Origin: Dictyophora rubrovolvata
Lineage: Eukaryota; Basidiomycota; Agaricomycetes; Phallales; Phallaceae
Reading direction: 5' to 3'
Assembly (NCBI GenBank): GCA_029959195.1
Contig: CP114123.1
Span: forward strand, 1,488,001-1,552,000
DNA: 64,000 bases
Shown: positions 25,277 to 37,087 of the stretch, one piece after another
Numbering within the stretch: position 1 is the first letter of the stretch
Layout: each line of letters begins with the position of its first letter
The notes under the pieces: generated by a model
The model's database searches: none
Seen by the model: the letters and a program-made list of their open reading frames with translations, nothing else
What the model was told of the DNA's origin: nothing
Program-made: the position numbers and the translations under genes

Positions 25277-26938
25277 ATGCCTCTCAATTACTCGAAATGG
25301 GATCAGTTAGAGGTATGTCATAAAATAACATAAAACAAGCATTGCTGAACTAAAAATCTAATCGATCCATAAAGCTCTCAGATGATTCAGACATCGAAGG
25401 ACATCCTAATGTCGACAAGAAGTCCCTCATTCGGTGAAGTACTCTGCTATAAAGAAGATCTTATCTTTGTCTAATTTGGACATAGTCTGAAACAACGAGA
25501 TATTCACGAGAAACGAGAGGCCAGAAAGGCCAAGATCGCTTACTTGCAAACAGAAATCGCCATGAACGATGTTCTTTATGAGCGATTGTTTTCAATCGTC
25601 AAAGATGTAGAAACAGGTGGCAGGACGTATTTTTCAGCTCTGATTGAGCGATTGAAAACCCAACCTTCCGCCGAAGCCCCCCCCACAGGGGCGAAAGACC
25701 AACCAACGTATGACCAGATGATTCATTCGTTATTATTACGTGTTTGGGACGAGATTACGTCTGGAGAGATTGAAAAAGACGATCCGCAGCTCGATGCTGC
25801 TCTTACAGATGGGTTGAAGCGACACGTCAGGGAACTGGCAGAACGTCAAGAAAAATGTAAAGTCGACTATGAGTTTGAGCTGAATGAACAGCGAAAGAAA
25901 ATCACTGTGGAGGATATTCACGATGGATTTGACTCAAAGGTACAGCTACAGCTTTGTTTTTCCTCCCCCCTTTTTTTTTTTTATCTATTTTTCGGTCTAG
26001 TACGTGCCCCCAGCTCAACCCACGCAGCCAGTCCCGTTGCCGCTGAAATCAAAAGTTAAGCAAACGACTATTGAAACAATTAACAATCCCACTACCCAAG
26101 ACGTCGCGTCCGGTGAAGCAACGTCTGTTGTCGCTACTGCTGACGATGGAGACGACGAGGAAGAACTACCAGAACTCACACCCGCTCTGCTGGAATTCTC
26201 AAAAATTGCATACAAAAACTACGATGCTTCGTGGAAATACATTCAAAATCATTCCAGAGAATTGCTCGTTCCCGGTGCAACAGATGCACTTCTCGTAGAA
26301 GCCTTTTCTGCCCAGAGGAGAGGTAAGAAGAAGTATGCTAAACAATGTGTTCATCAGGGGCTGCTGCTCCAATATTGTGAAAAACTTGGTCCTGATGGCG
26401 TTAGCCTGTTTTTCAAGCGGTGTGTTAACAGAATCCACTTTTGTTTTGGAAACTCATCCTCTTTCTTCAATGCAGCATGATATCAGATGAAAAGCGAGCT
26501 CAGGTGGTATTTCTTAACGATGTCGAAGGTACCTACGATCACATCGCTAAGAGAGTCATTGCTACGGTTGACGAGGAGGCCGGACGTGAAACTATACAAC
26601 TCATGCAAGAAGACCCATCGAAACCGATCACGTTCAATGTCCCAGACGGGCCTCCACCCGAAGACTTGCGTCTCGAAGGACCCGGAACAGAAAGCATGGA
26701 CGTCGAAGAAGTCAGAAAGGCGCTGCAGATTCGCTGGGAGGTCTTTGAGAGCTTCAGTGACGCAATGAAAGAAGCTTTGAAAAGTGGATCATTAGACAGC
26801 GTCAACAAAGTGCTTGGGGAAATGAAAGTTGAGGATGCTGAGGAGGTGGTGAAACTTCTTGAAATGGGAGGTATCATGAACCTCTCTGATAGTGGCAATG
26901 TCCGAGACATGACGAAGGGAGATGATGGTGGTCAATAA
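25277..26938 (+). CDS. CDC37: Hsp90 co-chaperone CDC37
   Basis: CDC37 delivers protein kinases to Hsp90. The N-terminus MPLNYSKWDQLE / LSDDSDIEGHPNVDKKSLIR is the hallmark, including the Ser in the acidic context that casein kinase 2 phosphorylates in other species. It is split by short introns after LE and after IR. A coiled-coil kinase-binding region follows (RDIHEKREARKAKIAYLQTE). The central Hsp90-binding domain includes YIQNHSRELLVPGATDALLV, EAFSAQRRGKKKYAKQCVHQ and GLLLQYCEKLGPDGVSLFFK. The C-terminal helical part includes EEVRKALQIRWEVFESFSDA and ends DMTKGDDGGQ. Length and order match the family, so the gene looks intact. It lies 210 bp downstream of NSE2 on the same strand and is convergent with the AAGAB-like gene. 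Confidence 0.95.
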
Positions 26939-27168
26939 ATATTCATCAATACTTGTAATATCTAGTCAATACGAAAATGCATAACACCGAGTTCATCTCT
27001 AGACTAGAAAGTTGTATATCGATTTGGTTGTTGTTTTGAACCGATCCTTATTGTCCAACTCCTATTGTGATGCAAATTCTGACTTTGGATTAACGGTAAC
27101 GAGAACAAACCCGCGTAACAGCTAGACAGGACCCCCTGATTGTACCTGTTCTACATATGGTATACGTG

Positions 27169-28445
27169 TTAATCATCAAAATCGTAGTCTGGGTTACCAA
27201 ACCCATAGGCAAGACTAAGTGCCACCTTGGCTGCCGCTTTACGTCGTTCGTGTTCATCTTCGATACCCGCTATCTTAGATCTCGCGTCGTCAAGTCCGGC
27301 GAGGACATGCGAAAAATCGTAACGTCCAGTATCATCGTCATCGTCATCGTCATCGCGAATACCGTGCCTACCAAGTCCCATGATATGCCCCGTCGTTTCT
27401 TCAATTTCGTGACGAGAGATATTTATTTCATTATTGTTTGATTGAATCGGGGCTGGTGGAGCCGATACAAAGTCACTAAAGTTATCCTCGAAACCGGGCT
27501 GTTCAGAAGACTGGAGACCCTTCGAATTGGGGACTTTTAGCCATGCAGCATTATCCCCTTCCTCCTCGATGCCAGTCGTCGTAAGCCATTTCTCCAATGC
27601 CTCCATCTCCCGCGTTGGTGTCAAGGATCCAACAGTTTCTGAATCGCCATTCAAAAAAGATCGGAGGCTTTCCTCCTCATTTTGAAGGTGAGTATTACCA
27701 CTTGTTTTCATATGTCCTGTTTTGCGAACCATAGACGGCCATAACACGGTGCTTAATGAGTCGATTATTCGTCCCAAACCCGGGATACCTTTACGATGAG
27801 AAGATATCGGTGAAGACAACTAGAGCATGTTGCATTAACAATCTTACCATCGAAACTTCCACCATGACGTAAAGGCGACCCATGATCCAACATGTGTCCA
27901 TTTATATATTCAAAACCCAAAGAACTGAAAAAGGAATCGTAGATTTCCTGTTGTTCTTCTGTAGGTTCATCGGCGTCCGTTTTGGAGATAGACACTGCGA
28001 GCGAGACTTCAAAGTCGGAGTTTTTAAAAAAGGAAAGCAAACGCGTAAACATAATTTGATAATCCTGAAAGCGTACGTCATGCTTAGAAAAAATGAATCA
28101 TGTTTAATGCTCACTTCTGAAGCAACAGGGTCGAAAACGAACATAAACGCAGGAACTCCACTGGCAGAACTTGGGAGTATCTCATGAGATTCTTCCAATA
28201 TGAAATGGACGGGAGCAGTATAATAATTATTGGAAATTGTCCACGGAATGTGCTTAGTTTTGTTATGACTCGGGACGGCAGCAATTCCGGAGCAAGTTAA
28301 CGTAATTAATCCTGTATAATGAAACAATGAAACGTGTAGCGCAACAGAAAAAGAAGTAGGTCTCGTTACGATTGACTAATTCTTCAGAATTTTCAACATT
28401 GGATGATACGACTAAGATGGAACATGACGGGGATGGGTTAGCCAT
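27169..28445 (-). CDS. alpha/gamma-adaptin-binding protein p34 (AAGAB/Irc6 family)
   Basis: Four exons join in frame: MANPSPSCSILVVSSNVENS to VN|R, then LITLTCSGIAAVPSHNKTKH, then DYQIMFTRLLSFFKNSDFEV, then GIPGLGRIIDSLSTVLWPSM. The N-terminal half resembles the Rab-like pseudo-GTPase fold of p34: a beta strand with a degenerate P-loop (VVSSNVENSEELVN), and later FMFVFDPVASE and SDFEVSLAVSISKTD in place of the G4 region. The C-terminal half is acidic, with MEALEKWL and a terminal helix pair FSHVLAGLDDARSKIAGIED / ERRKAAAKVALSLAYGFGN like the AAGAB adaptin-binding tail. In other organisms the family chaperones AP-1/AP-2 assembly. The similarity is moderate, so the name rests on overall architecture. 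An (ATC)n/Asp repeat lies near the end. Confidence 0.72.
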
Positions 28446-28505
28446 GACTCAGGCTTATCTAAAATGTCACAAAAGCATTATCTTATCAGATAGTATGAGA
28501 ATAAT

Positions 28506-29577
28506 TTACAAGGTAGCACACAATCCTGCTCCTTTCTCATCAGGTTTCACAGACACATAGCCTCTGTGGCACATCTGAACATAAAACCTACTGCACCTGT
28601 CAGCGGAGAAGTAGGACAACCATTGAATCCACTCAAGATTCGGTAATTCTTTCGCAATTGTAAGCGACGCCTCGGCTTCCATCACTCGTGTCCGTTGGTA
28701 ATATTTTTGGATACAGTCGTGACAGGAGAGAAAAGCGGTGGCACTATGATACGAGGCGTGGTGGAAATGGATGCTGGAAGGTGTGAGATAAAGATCGATC
28801 AACAGTTTTCGTAGCTTGGTCAGTGGTTTCAGTTGGAAAGACACTGAAGTCTGAATAGAGTTAAATACACAGAATTAAACGTCTTGTAAAACGAAGCTTA
28901 CCGCAAAAGATAGTAGTGATTCCGAGGAAGCAAGTCCCGAATATTGAGCCTCTATCAAACTTCGCAGTCGCAGCTCCTGTAAGAGGGGGAATTGTTTAGC
29001 GATGACAGCAAGTAATCCTTGGTAATTCGCGGCATTCAAACACTGTAATTCTAAAGTCTGAAGAGAATCTGGAATTCTCTGCAGAAGCATATGTGGTCGC
29101 CTTATATGGATATCGACCGTATGAACGGAAACCGACATAAGGAAAGGAAACTTATTAGGGTGCAACGAAGGGATTAGCATTGCACTGGCTGGCTGATAGG
29201 TTATCTCCCTATCCAGAAATTAAATTTTAGAAAAAATGCGTAGTTATATGGAACAAGATAGATTTACTGAACCCAGTTGTAAAATTCCGACATCTTAGTT
29301 ACGAAGTCCCAATTTCGTCCACCTTCAACCCTGTGGGTTAAACATGTAACGAGCTGCGTTGTTTTAGCATCACCCAAACGAACCGTAGTCGCATAAACCA
29401 CATTTTAAGTCCAATACGTCGTAGTGCTCGAGAAGTCGAAACAAGGTTCTCGATGGCTTCCCATGTTGGCTTTTTGAGTCTGATAGTAGTGTCACCGCGA
29501 TGAGACAACCTTGGGGTGTCTTCAAAGAACACCTGAACAATTCGGAATAAAATGTCGAAGGGGAGAATTATTGACAT
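28506..29577 (-). pseudogene. F-box/LRR-like protein, apparent frameshift near 29,390
   Basis: The start resembles an F-box: MSIILPFDILFRIVQVFFED, then WEAIENLVSTSRALRRIGLK. After this the family-like continuation (VRLGDAKTTQLVTCLTHRVE, FVTKMSEFYNWVQ) lies in a different frame that has a stop just upstream. No intron of usable size with correct phase bridges the two. From there on splicing is regular: WVQ joins EITYQPASAMLI through GTAAAT...GATAG, and SLLSFA joins TSVSFQLKPL. The rest is leucine-rich (TLELQCLNAANYQGLLAVI, FPLLQELRLRSL) and ends PDEKGAGLCATL. Either one base was lost, making a recent pseudogene, or an unusual exon is used: an alternative model skips from IVQ (GTGTTC donor) to CGCAG|LVTC, or from SSLH to PASAM. 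Such F-box genes are abundant and fast-evolving in mushrooms. Confidence 0.5.
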
Positions 29578-30360
29578 TGATGAAGAAGGAATAGCGGTTT
29601 CTAGGCGTTTATTACAGATTTGAACATTGAAAACCTGTTAGACAAGAGAAGTCCATTTCCGCCTTCAATCGGGGTACTACGAGTAGGTGTGAGTCCGCAC
29701 GCAGCGACAGCGTGCCATAGATGATGCAAATCCCCGCAACGAAGATGTAATGTAATAGACGTGAAGGACATGAATAATATCTTGGAAACGTAAACGCCCC
29801 TTTTTGCATATGAAGAAGCATTGACAATAAGGTTTCTCAATACATACGGAAGTTTATAGGGATGTCATGATGAAACAGTCGTGACGCGTGACGGTGGACG
29901 GAACGGCGGAACCGCGATACTGCATTCAAGTAGCCTTGAAGTAGCTATCGGGATACCAAGGCCTTCCCCGATGTTATATACATGCTAGAACAGGGTTTGA
30001 TCATAATCGCAGGATTAGCCCGAGATCTCCAAACTCGCGATTCAGACATTCGCTTGAAATTTCAAATGACTGAACCGCCATTTAATGGTGATCGAGTCAG
30101 CCAGACTTAGCATCATATTGAAAACAGATCTGTTATTTATTTACAAGAATAACCATGCCAGTCGTCATCATATACTCTCGCAGAAAATCGCCGTCAAGTT
30201 GGCACACTGTCCGCCAACATACGAGAAAACCCCTCTGCTCACGAAAGCACTTGTTGTCAACTGCGTCAGAGGAGTATCACTTATTGTTACGTGATGTTTT
30301 GCATTTAGGTACGACAAACCCTTGCTTTTCAAACTCGAATTCATGCTTTTGATATGTCCT
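29578..30360. other. intergenic region upstream of the F-box-like gene
   Basis: About 780 bp. A minus-strand frame at 29840-29601 (starting MRNLIVNASS, containing LHLRCGDLHHLWHAV) looks weakly protein-like and could be a leftover of another F-box-type gene, but it has no partner exons I can support. Nothing else is recognised. Confidence 0.4.
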
Positions 30361-33300
30361 TCATATTGACAACCATCGTCGATACAGATCTTTCGCCAGT
30401 TGGTTTGCACCTGTCCCCATGTAAATCAACGAAAGATTATACGCCGCTTCGCGGCTTAATCCTACATACTTTAAGCCATACTATCAGAACCATCAAGAAT
30501 AGTAACAATCAGGTGAGAACGCACTGAAGGATTTGATTTTCTATTGTCCTCCGCACTCTTCAAAACACGCTCGTAGTGAATTTTAGCGTAATGAAAAAGG
30601 CCTGTTACTAATTTCAGCGATTCAGCCCAAAGCAGATTTACGGTACACTTGTACCAATTTGATGAAAAAGTCTCCCAAAATTAAATTCAATCTCGTTCAT
30701 GTTACCGTTATGCTCGGACCGAATGGCACGATATTGTGATAAAAAGGCAAGGCTCTGCAGTGAAAGGTGTTAGCAACGTTTGTCGAAAAAAAGGCATGCA
30801 CAGAGACCTCCGCAATCATGTAGTGTCGGTTATCAGCCTGACGCTGCATTGCTCTTCCCAAGTACGCTATTGCCAAACTTAGGCAAATGACAGGATCATT
30901 TGGCTGATACTCATAGGCATGCAATAGATAGACTATAGGTTTTTAGTGGCGAAGATGAATCATTTGAGTTACTTACATATGGCACTTTGATAGCTCTTGG
31001 CGGCGACGCAGAGTTGTCCGTAAATACATACAAGAATTGGACTATGTTTGGTGGGTTTGTCGGGAATTGAAGAAAGTTCTGCATTCATGTCTTCGTGATC
31101 TTCCTCTTCATCCTTGTTGCCTTCCTCTACTGCTGCGAGGTGGTAACGTCGTACATGTTGATTCCACTTGACTTCTTTACCCTCAACTACTGCATGGCTA
31201 AGCCTCACTTCCCTCGAAAGATGTTTCTGTAAACGGGGATCTATGAAAGCATTCACAGAAAGCATCCCACTGGCTAAACAAGCGAGAAGTAATCTTATGG
31301 GTCCATTGTTGAATTGATGGCTGTTGATTAGTTTTCTGCACATGGTAACAACTGTGTCGTACGCTTTAACATGAATAGCGCAAGCTGTCGATCATGTGTT
31401 TACTTTTTGCAGATGAGTCCACTACCGTTAAACGTTTACGTACTGGCAAGCGCGATACGCAAAGCATCGGCCATATCTGGTGCTTGAAACACCACAGATT
31501 GCATGGCGTGTCGTAAGACTTCTTCTGCAAGAGGATATTGGTTTCGTTGTGTAAGGAAAAATCCGTACTTCGTGAAACATTATTATGGACAAATTAGAAA
31601 GGAGAACTAAAGCACCGACCTTGATGAATAAATGCAGCCAATCAACGAAGGATATGCAGCGAAATTGGGTCACTTTTCCTGGCTTCCTTTTAGTTTTCTT
31701 TTCATATTCTGTCCGTTAATCCATATGGTTAACAATGACCTAAGAATCGAAACCATTACACACCGATTCCTAATTCCAGTCGCGAAACCATGTTTTCTTC
31801 GGCGTTCTCGGTGACTTTCTTTTGTCCTCGCCTCCAAGCTGGCATACCCCGAAATTCAATCTGCTCGAAAATGTCAGGTTGGTTATTCCAATCACTCATT
31901 GATATGTGACAAACGCGCGTAGAAGGAAACAAAGGTTTGACTTCACGAAAGCTTTCGACTAGCTTTTCAGCTTCAATTAACCACGGTCCTTCGGCCTGTA
32001 GTTCGCCAGCTTCAATTCGTGAAGTCAAAATCTTCAGATCCTCAAATGCCTTCTTCGTTGCCGCTTCATGCTGGAGCTCTAAAGCTTGTAACTCTGCCAA
32101 GGGCATTCCTCGTTTCACCTTTTTCAGCCTGGCTTTCCCTTTCTCTACAAATAAGGAATCGGACGCTGAAGCGGATATGTTGACATCTACAGCATGGCCC
32201 TCTCGCATGACACCACGTTTGCGAGCATCAATGACTTGATTTCGTGAGTATCAACTAAGAGTTTCTTCAGTGATGCGTGCTACTATACCTTCGTAGACAA
32301 GATTTAGGGCTTTTCTAGGTTCGTCCATGGCCTCATAAAGTTCAGCCAGTTTCATCTTTGCTTCAACATTGTCAGGGTCTCCAGAAATAACTTGACAAGG
32401 AGAAGTGAGTTGAAGCAGGAAAAAAAGTGGATACATGCTTACTGTGCTGGTAGATTTCGCAAGCTTCCTTGAGATACCCTAAATTACGCTGACATTCAGC
32501 TGCTTGGAAGACGACTTCGAAACTGCTTGTCTGTTCAATAAACATCGGTCAGTAATTCCAGGAAGGTCCAGGAAGGCACTTGAAAACTAATACTCGCCGT
32601 TTCGTCAGCTGAAAGATCCTCGTAAATTGACAACGCATCTTGATATAACTGTTGAACAAACATTGCATCGGCGATTTCCTTGAAAAGAACTGCATGTTCT
32701 TTGACGTCGTTTTTGAGAATGACGTTGCTGTGCATCTAGATGAAATCAATGGAACCCTTTTACTTTTTTCAGCTTCGAATGTTTACTTTGCCTTCTTCAT
32801 GATCCCCTAGCATAAATCTTGCAATTGCCAGTCGATGTCGTAAGTTTATATCCAGTGGATAAGAAACTTTGTCCAGAATATCAGAGTTGTCTTGACGGAT
32901 GTAACCAGGTGTGTCAAACTCCCTGTCATCGCCCTCGTTATCCCAGAAACGCTGATCCATTCGACCTTGTAACCAGCGTGTACCTCGCCGGACTGTGTGT
33001 ATAGCCTTTTCAGGATTGTGAACCGAATTATAGAAATCCGCAAGCACGATGATGTGCATTTGATTGAATCCTCCGCCCGGTACTTCATTGCCAGCTGAAT
33101 CCAAAGCCCTCCCACTCGGATAATTGGTCTGATGAAAATCAAAAGCATTCTGATAAAGTTCAAGACCGAAAGGAATTTCAGATAATTCCACAAGGACAGG
33201 ACGAAGCTCTTCCAAAGCTCCAACATCATGAGGGTATCGCTTTAAAATGGAAAGTAAAGAACTTTTGGCGGTTCGTACGTCACCGAGCTCCTTGGCGACA

Positions 33301-34215
33301 GCAGCACGTTCCCATTGAGCATTAACATCATGAGGACTCAGGCTGCACGCCTTGCGGAAACAATATAGCGCTTGCTGGAAATAGCCAAGTTCCCTGTCAA
33401 GATTTTAGAAAGAGCAACTCTGTTTGGTACCAAACACTACTTGGATTGTTTTCCCAGAGTGATCCATTTGTCCACATCATGAAAAAGATGTGCACCGATG
33501 ATATTTAGCTTTAGCGCCTTCTCTGGCTGGTCTAGATCTGCGTAACATAAAGCTAGAGTAGTCCACGAAGAAGACTCTCGAGGTTCGATCCTAATAACTT
33601 CTTCCATCAAGCGGATTGTTTCTGGTATGTTCTGCGAAACATATGCAGCATTTGCATCCCCGATCAAGGATCGCACTTGTTGGGACAAAATGGGTTGGTC
33701 CCTTGGACCTTGCTTTGAAACAATGAAAAAGATAATGAGTACTTGTTATATTGACAGTGATTTTAAATCGACATACGCGTCGTCTCCGCTTCCCTATTCC
33801 TGACGTATTTCTCAATTCTGCATGTAAATCAAAGTCTTCGACCTCCTCAATGGATATGTCCCATATGGAACTTGGAGCATTATCAGTCGATTTACCCTCT
33901 TTGATATTGTGAATGAGACGGCTGATGCACCTATGTCAGTATATACGAGGATTACAATCAACCAGAATTTACTCAAAATCGCCTTCAATTGCATTTTCTA
34001 CGCTGTTTTTAGGCTTTGTTTGCTCCTCGTCTCCAGTACTTTCATACTGACTCTCTTCTTCAGAAGATGACCCCGGTCGATCCCCTCGGTGTCCTTAGAT
34101 GAATACAGAATATACTCTACCGTACCGTAGACTCACAACTATAACTGTTGTTTTCTTCTTCCCATTCTTCAGCCTCTTCGTAGTTATCAAATTCAGTCTC
34201 ACGATTACTGTTCAT
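30361..34215 (-). CDS. TFC4: RNA polymerase III factor TFIIIC subunit TFC4 (tau131/GTF3C3 family)
   Basis: A TPR scaffold of TFIIIC that recruits TFIIIB to tRNA genes. The N-terminus is very acidic (MNSNRETEFDNYEEAEEWEE). TPR units follow: SLIGDANAAYVSQNIPETIR, LALCYADLDQPEKAL, ELGYFQQALYCFRKACSLSP, HDVNAQWERAAVAKELGDVR, then, after a spacer, DPDNVEAKMKLAELYEAMDE and PRKALNLVYEG. The middle carries EFRGMPAWRRGQKK. The C-terminal TPRs include AYEYQPNDPVICLSLAIAYL, IEFNFGRLFHQIGLFHYAKI and HYERVLKSAED. The last exon (acceptor GTAG, C|GA) gives LSREAAYNLSLIYMGTGANQ and ends YRRWLSI at TGA 30361-30363, a conserved family ending that lies well past the first apparent stop. About 15 introns are needed. 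The start is 114 bp from the divergent V-ATPase gene. Confidence 0.88.
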
Positions 34216-34329
34216 TTTATCTTTAAAAAAAAATTCGGGTGACTTGCGTCGGCTGGCTGAAGGTCGAGTCGGAGTACTAAAGCGGGATCAGGCCGAATTA
34301 GGCGGAACCTTCTCCGTTTTACACAAACC

Positions 34330-35123
34330 ATGTCTGCCTGTCCACCGTATGCACCGTTTTTTGGCTTCGCTGGAGTTAGTTGCGCAGTATGTTATAATCC
34401 TTTTCTGGCCTCGGATAGGTATTCATTAAAATACAGATGGTGTTCAGTAGTACGTCAAGTCCCTGCCATATTCACAATACTAGTTAACACTACCTTTCAG
34501 CTGTTGGAGCTGCGTATGGGACATCTAAGTCGGGCATAGGAATTGCAGGACTGGGTCAATTCAAGCCAGAGCTGGTAATGAAAGTATGTACTTTATTCCG
34601 ATGGTAATCAGAAATGACGTATTGTAGTAACAGAGTCTGATACCTGTTGTCATGTCTGGCATCATAGCTGTTTACGGCTTGGTAGTATCAGTTTTGATAG
34701 CTGGAGGACGTAGGTCATTCATATATGCGCGCCGCGAATGATACTGACTATTTCAGTCGATCCCCGAAATGAGTACTCTCTTTATGCTGGGTCCATCCAT
34801 TTGGCTGCCGGGTTGGCATGCGGGATTACGGGATTGGCCGCGGGTTATGCAATAGGCATAGTTGGAGATTCGGTAAATCCTAAAAATTGTTTGCAAATAC
34901 GATTTCGCTAGATGTTCATTTCTAGTGCGTTCGTGCTTACCTCAATGAGTCAAAAATATTCGTAACTATGATCCTCATTCTAATCTTTGCTGAAGTTTTG
35001 GGTCTTTATGGGTACGTTCGTAGAAGTTGACCCCCGTTACCGTGACTATTGATTGATCACATTAGGCTTATCGTCGCATTACTATTGAACGTTCGAGCGA
35101 GCGATGATATCCCCTGCTCTTGA
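34330..35123 (+). CDS. VMA11: V-type ATPase proteolipid subunit c' (VMA11-like)
   Basis: A proton-translocating ring subunit of the vacuolar ATPase. Four membrane helices are visible: [57 protein letters not shown] and [20 protein letters not shown]. The last carries the essential proton-binding Glu in FAEVLGLYG. The segment [20 protein letters not shown] is closer to yeast Vma11 (c') than to Vma3 (c). Exon 1 is 34330-34386; exon 2 is only 13 nt (34437-34449) and supplies MVFS; exon 3 is 34501-34583; exon 4 starts at 34634. Later exons end at TGA 35121-35123 after RASDDIPCS. About 165 residues, normal for the family. The start is 114 bp from the divergent TFC4 start. Confidence 0.92.
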
Positions 35124-35289
35124 TAACAGGACCTTTCCAACAGTTAGACGGTTTATCTAAGTAACCCTTTTTGTCCCCCTTTTCATCGTGAAACAGTCCA
35201 AATTGTATAAACTGAACCAGAACTAATATACAATGTGTTAAGAAAATAATATTCAAAAGCGACACTTCATATTCGTAATCAGCTTCAGG

Positions 35290-36075
35290 TTATGTCCGAA
35301 CCCGTTTTCGACCCGCGCTTTTAGCCTGAGTACTTTTTTGACTAGAAGCATGATCTGAGCCTAGGGAAGAATCAGAATTTGACTCCGAATCAGAATCTTC
35401 AGAAGAAATGGTTCCAGAGTTCGACTCTGAGTCTGACGAAGTTGTAGTAGAACTGCCGTCCGAGGGAGAAGCCGACCTGAAAAAGGTTAAATAGCTAAAC
35501 AGGATATCTCAAAATTCCCACCAACCTCTTCCATCTTTTCTTGGGGGGTGAATCTGACTCTGAATTCACGGACCCTCTTCGTTGTCGTTCCCTTTCTTCA
35601 AGAATTCTGTTGGCGGTCCCGGATCTATATTCATAATGAGGCTTAGTGATAACTCGAGAAAGGTAATGGCGTACTTGGTCCCGAACTTATCCGATAGTTC
35701 AATACTTGGCTCACCACTTCGTTTAAGTTTTGATAAAACACTTGGTTTCTCCAGTAGTTCTGTTCGTGATGGACGAGAAACGTAGGGCTGTGCACTGTTA
35801 CACTCATAAATATAATGTCCTAGTATGATATGCCATATTATTGAGATACCAGGAGGTTAACCACAAAACATGCTCACCCTTTCCTAGGCATTTTTGACAG
35901 ACAGTGTTAACAGTAGCCGGAGGGTTGTTGGTGCCTGTTGTTCATGTTAATTAAACAGAGAAATCTGAAAGAAACGATATAGAATTTAATCGCTACCTCT
36001 TCTGTACGAACATCTATGAGATAGAATTCCAAAAACTAAGTAGGTTACATACCTATGTGGTGCAAACTTGGACAT
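35290..36075 (-). CDS. zinc-knuckle protein, ZCCHC10-like
   Basis: One CCHC zinc knuckle, CQKCLGKGHYIYEC (C-X2-C-X4-H-X4-C), is completed across an intron, then QPYVSRPSRTELL, the ZCCHC10-type signature. The rest is a basic/Ser-Pro linker (ILEERERQRRGS, PPKKRWKR) and a Ser/Asp/Glu-rich tail ending SAGRKRVRT. Exons: 36075-36053 (MSKFAPHR), a microexon ending at 35997, 35934-35878, then three more to TAA at 35290. The microexon is either 5 nt (AAGAG, 36001-35997) or 17 nt (36013-35997); both keep frame and have consensus-like borders. Skipping it breaks the frame. The likely role is RNA binding; function in fungi is poorly known. The gene is 96 bp from the divergent uL6m gene. Confidence 0.82.
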
Positions 36076-36171
36076 TAATCAGGTATCGAGTAGTATTAGG
36101 TTCGGAGTCCGCTGACAAAGCCTACCTGTCACGGTCAAGCTTCAACTTTCAAGTAAAGGGGGGCCGGGTCC

Positions 36172-36971
36172 GTGAAAAGGATGATATCTCGAGCACGAAT
36201 AAGAGTTCGGGACTATAGTCGAAAATTCTCCAGCTCAATACCGAAATTTGGTCACCCATGTTATATAGGTCGCACGCCAATACCAATACCGCCCTCAGTC
36301 ACCTTGGTCCAGAGACCGGATGCACTGCAGGTAACTGGACCTCTTGGGACGGCAGATGTCCCCCTTAAACCCTACATGCAGCTCAGTTGCAAAGACATGC
36401 CTATATCTTCTTTACCGTCAAACAAAGGGAAAGACAAAGAGCCGATCGCGGGGGCAAACCCGACTTTGCATTTGACGGTCCAGAATGCTGACCTACGAGA
36501 ACAACGATCCATGTGGGGTCTCACGCGGACACTTATATCGAACACGATGATTGGAATGACGAAAGGTTTCATTTATCCACTCTTTTTGGTTGGTGTTGGA
36601 TATCGTGCGGCGCTGGAACCGGATCCTCGTCCCAGTCCTATAATAGAGAAGGAAGGAGGCATACCAACAAAAGCCATGCGATTAAACCTCAAGCTCGGTT
36701 TTGCTAAAGCAACTTCAGTTTATGTTCCTGTCCCTCCAAATATCAAAGTAGAAGTGCCAAACCCCACACGAATCATGTTGTTCGGCACCAACAAGCAGAA
36801 GCTAGGCTTATTCGCTGCCAAAATTCGCAATTTACGAAAGCCTGAACCGTACAAAGGAAAGGTCAGTTTCCTATACGACTTTTTCAGAAACGCTTAGATT
36901 GATTAACACTTCTTCAGGGTATTTTTGTGGGTTCTGAAGTCATAAGAATCAAAGCGGTCAAAAAAAAGTAA
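36172..36971 (+). CDS. mitochondrial large-subunit ribosomal protein uL6m
   Basis: Two exons (36172-36861, 36918-36971) give 247 residues. The N-terminus MKRMISRARIRVRDYSRKFS is Arg/Ser-rich like a mitochondrial presequence. uL6 features follow: HPCYIGRTPIPIPPSV, LQVTGPLGTADVPL, then in the second half GMTKGFIYPLFLVGVGYRAA and VPNPTRIMLFGTNKQKLGLF. The terminal block AAKIRNLRKPEPYKGKGIFV spans the intron and the protein ends RIKAVKKK. It is convergent with the BOR1-like gene, with 116 bp between stops. Confidence 0.94.
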
Positions 36972-37087
36972 AGTACTACAGTGTAATCGTATATGAATTT
37001 TATTGTCGCGTTTGGTGCGAACGGTCTAAGCGTCTAAAAACTGTTGTGCGTTGGGCTTATATATAACAAAGGTAGGAATCAGAGATT

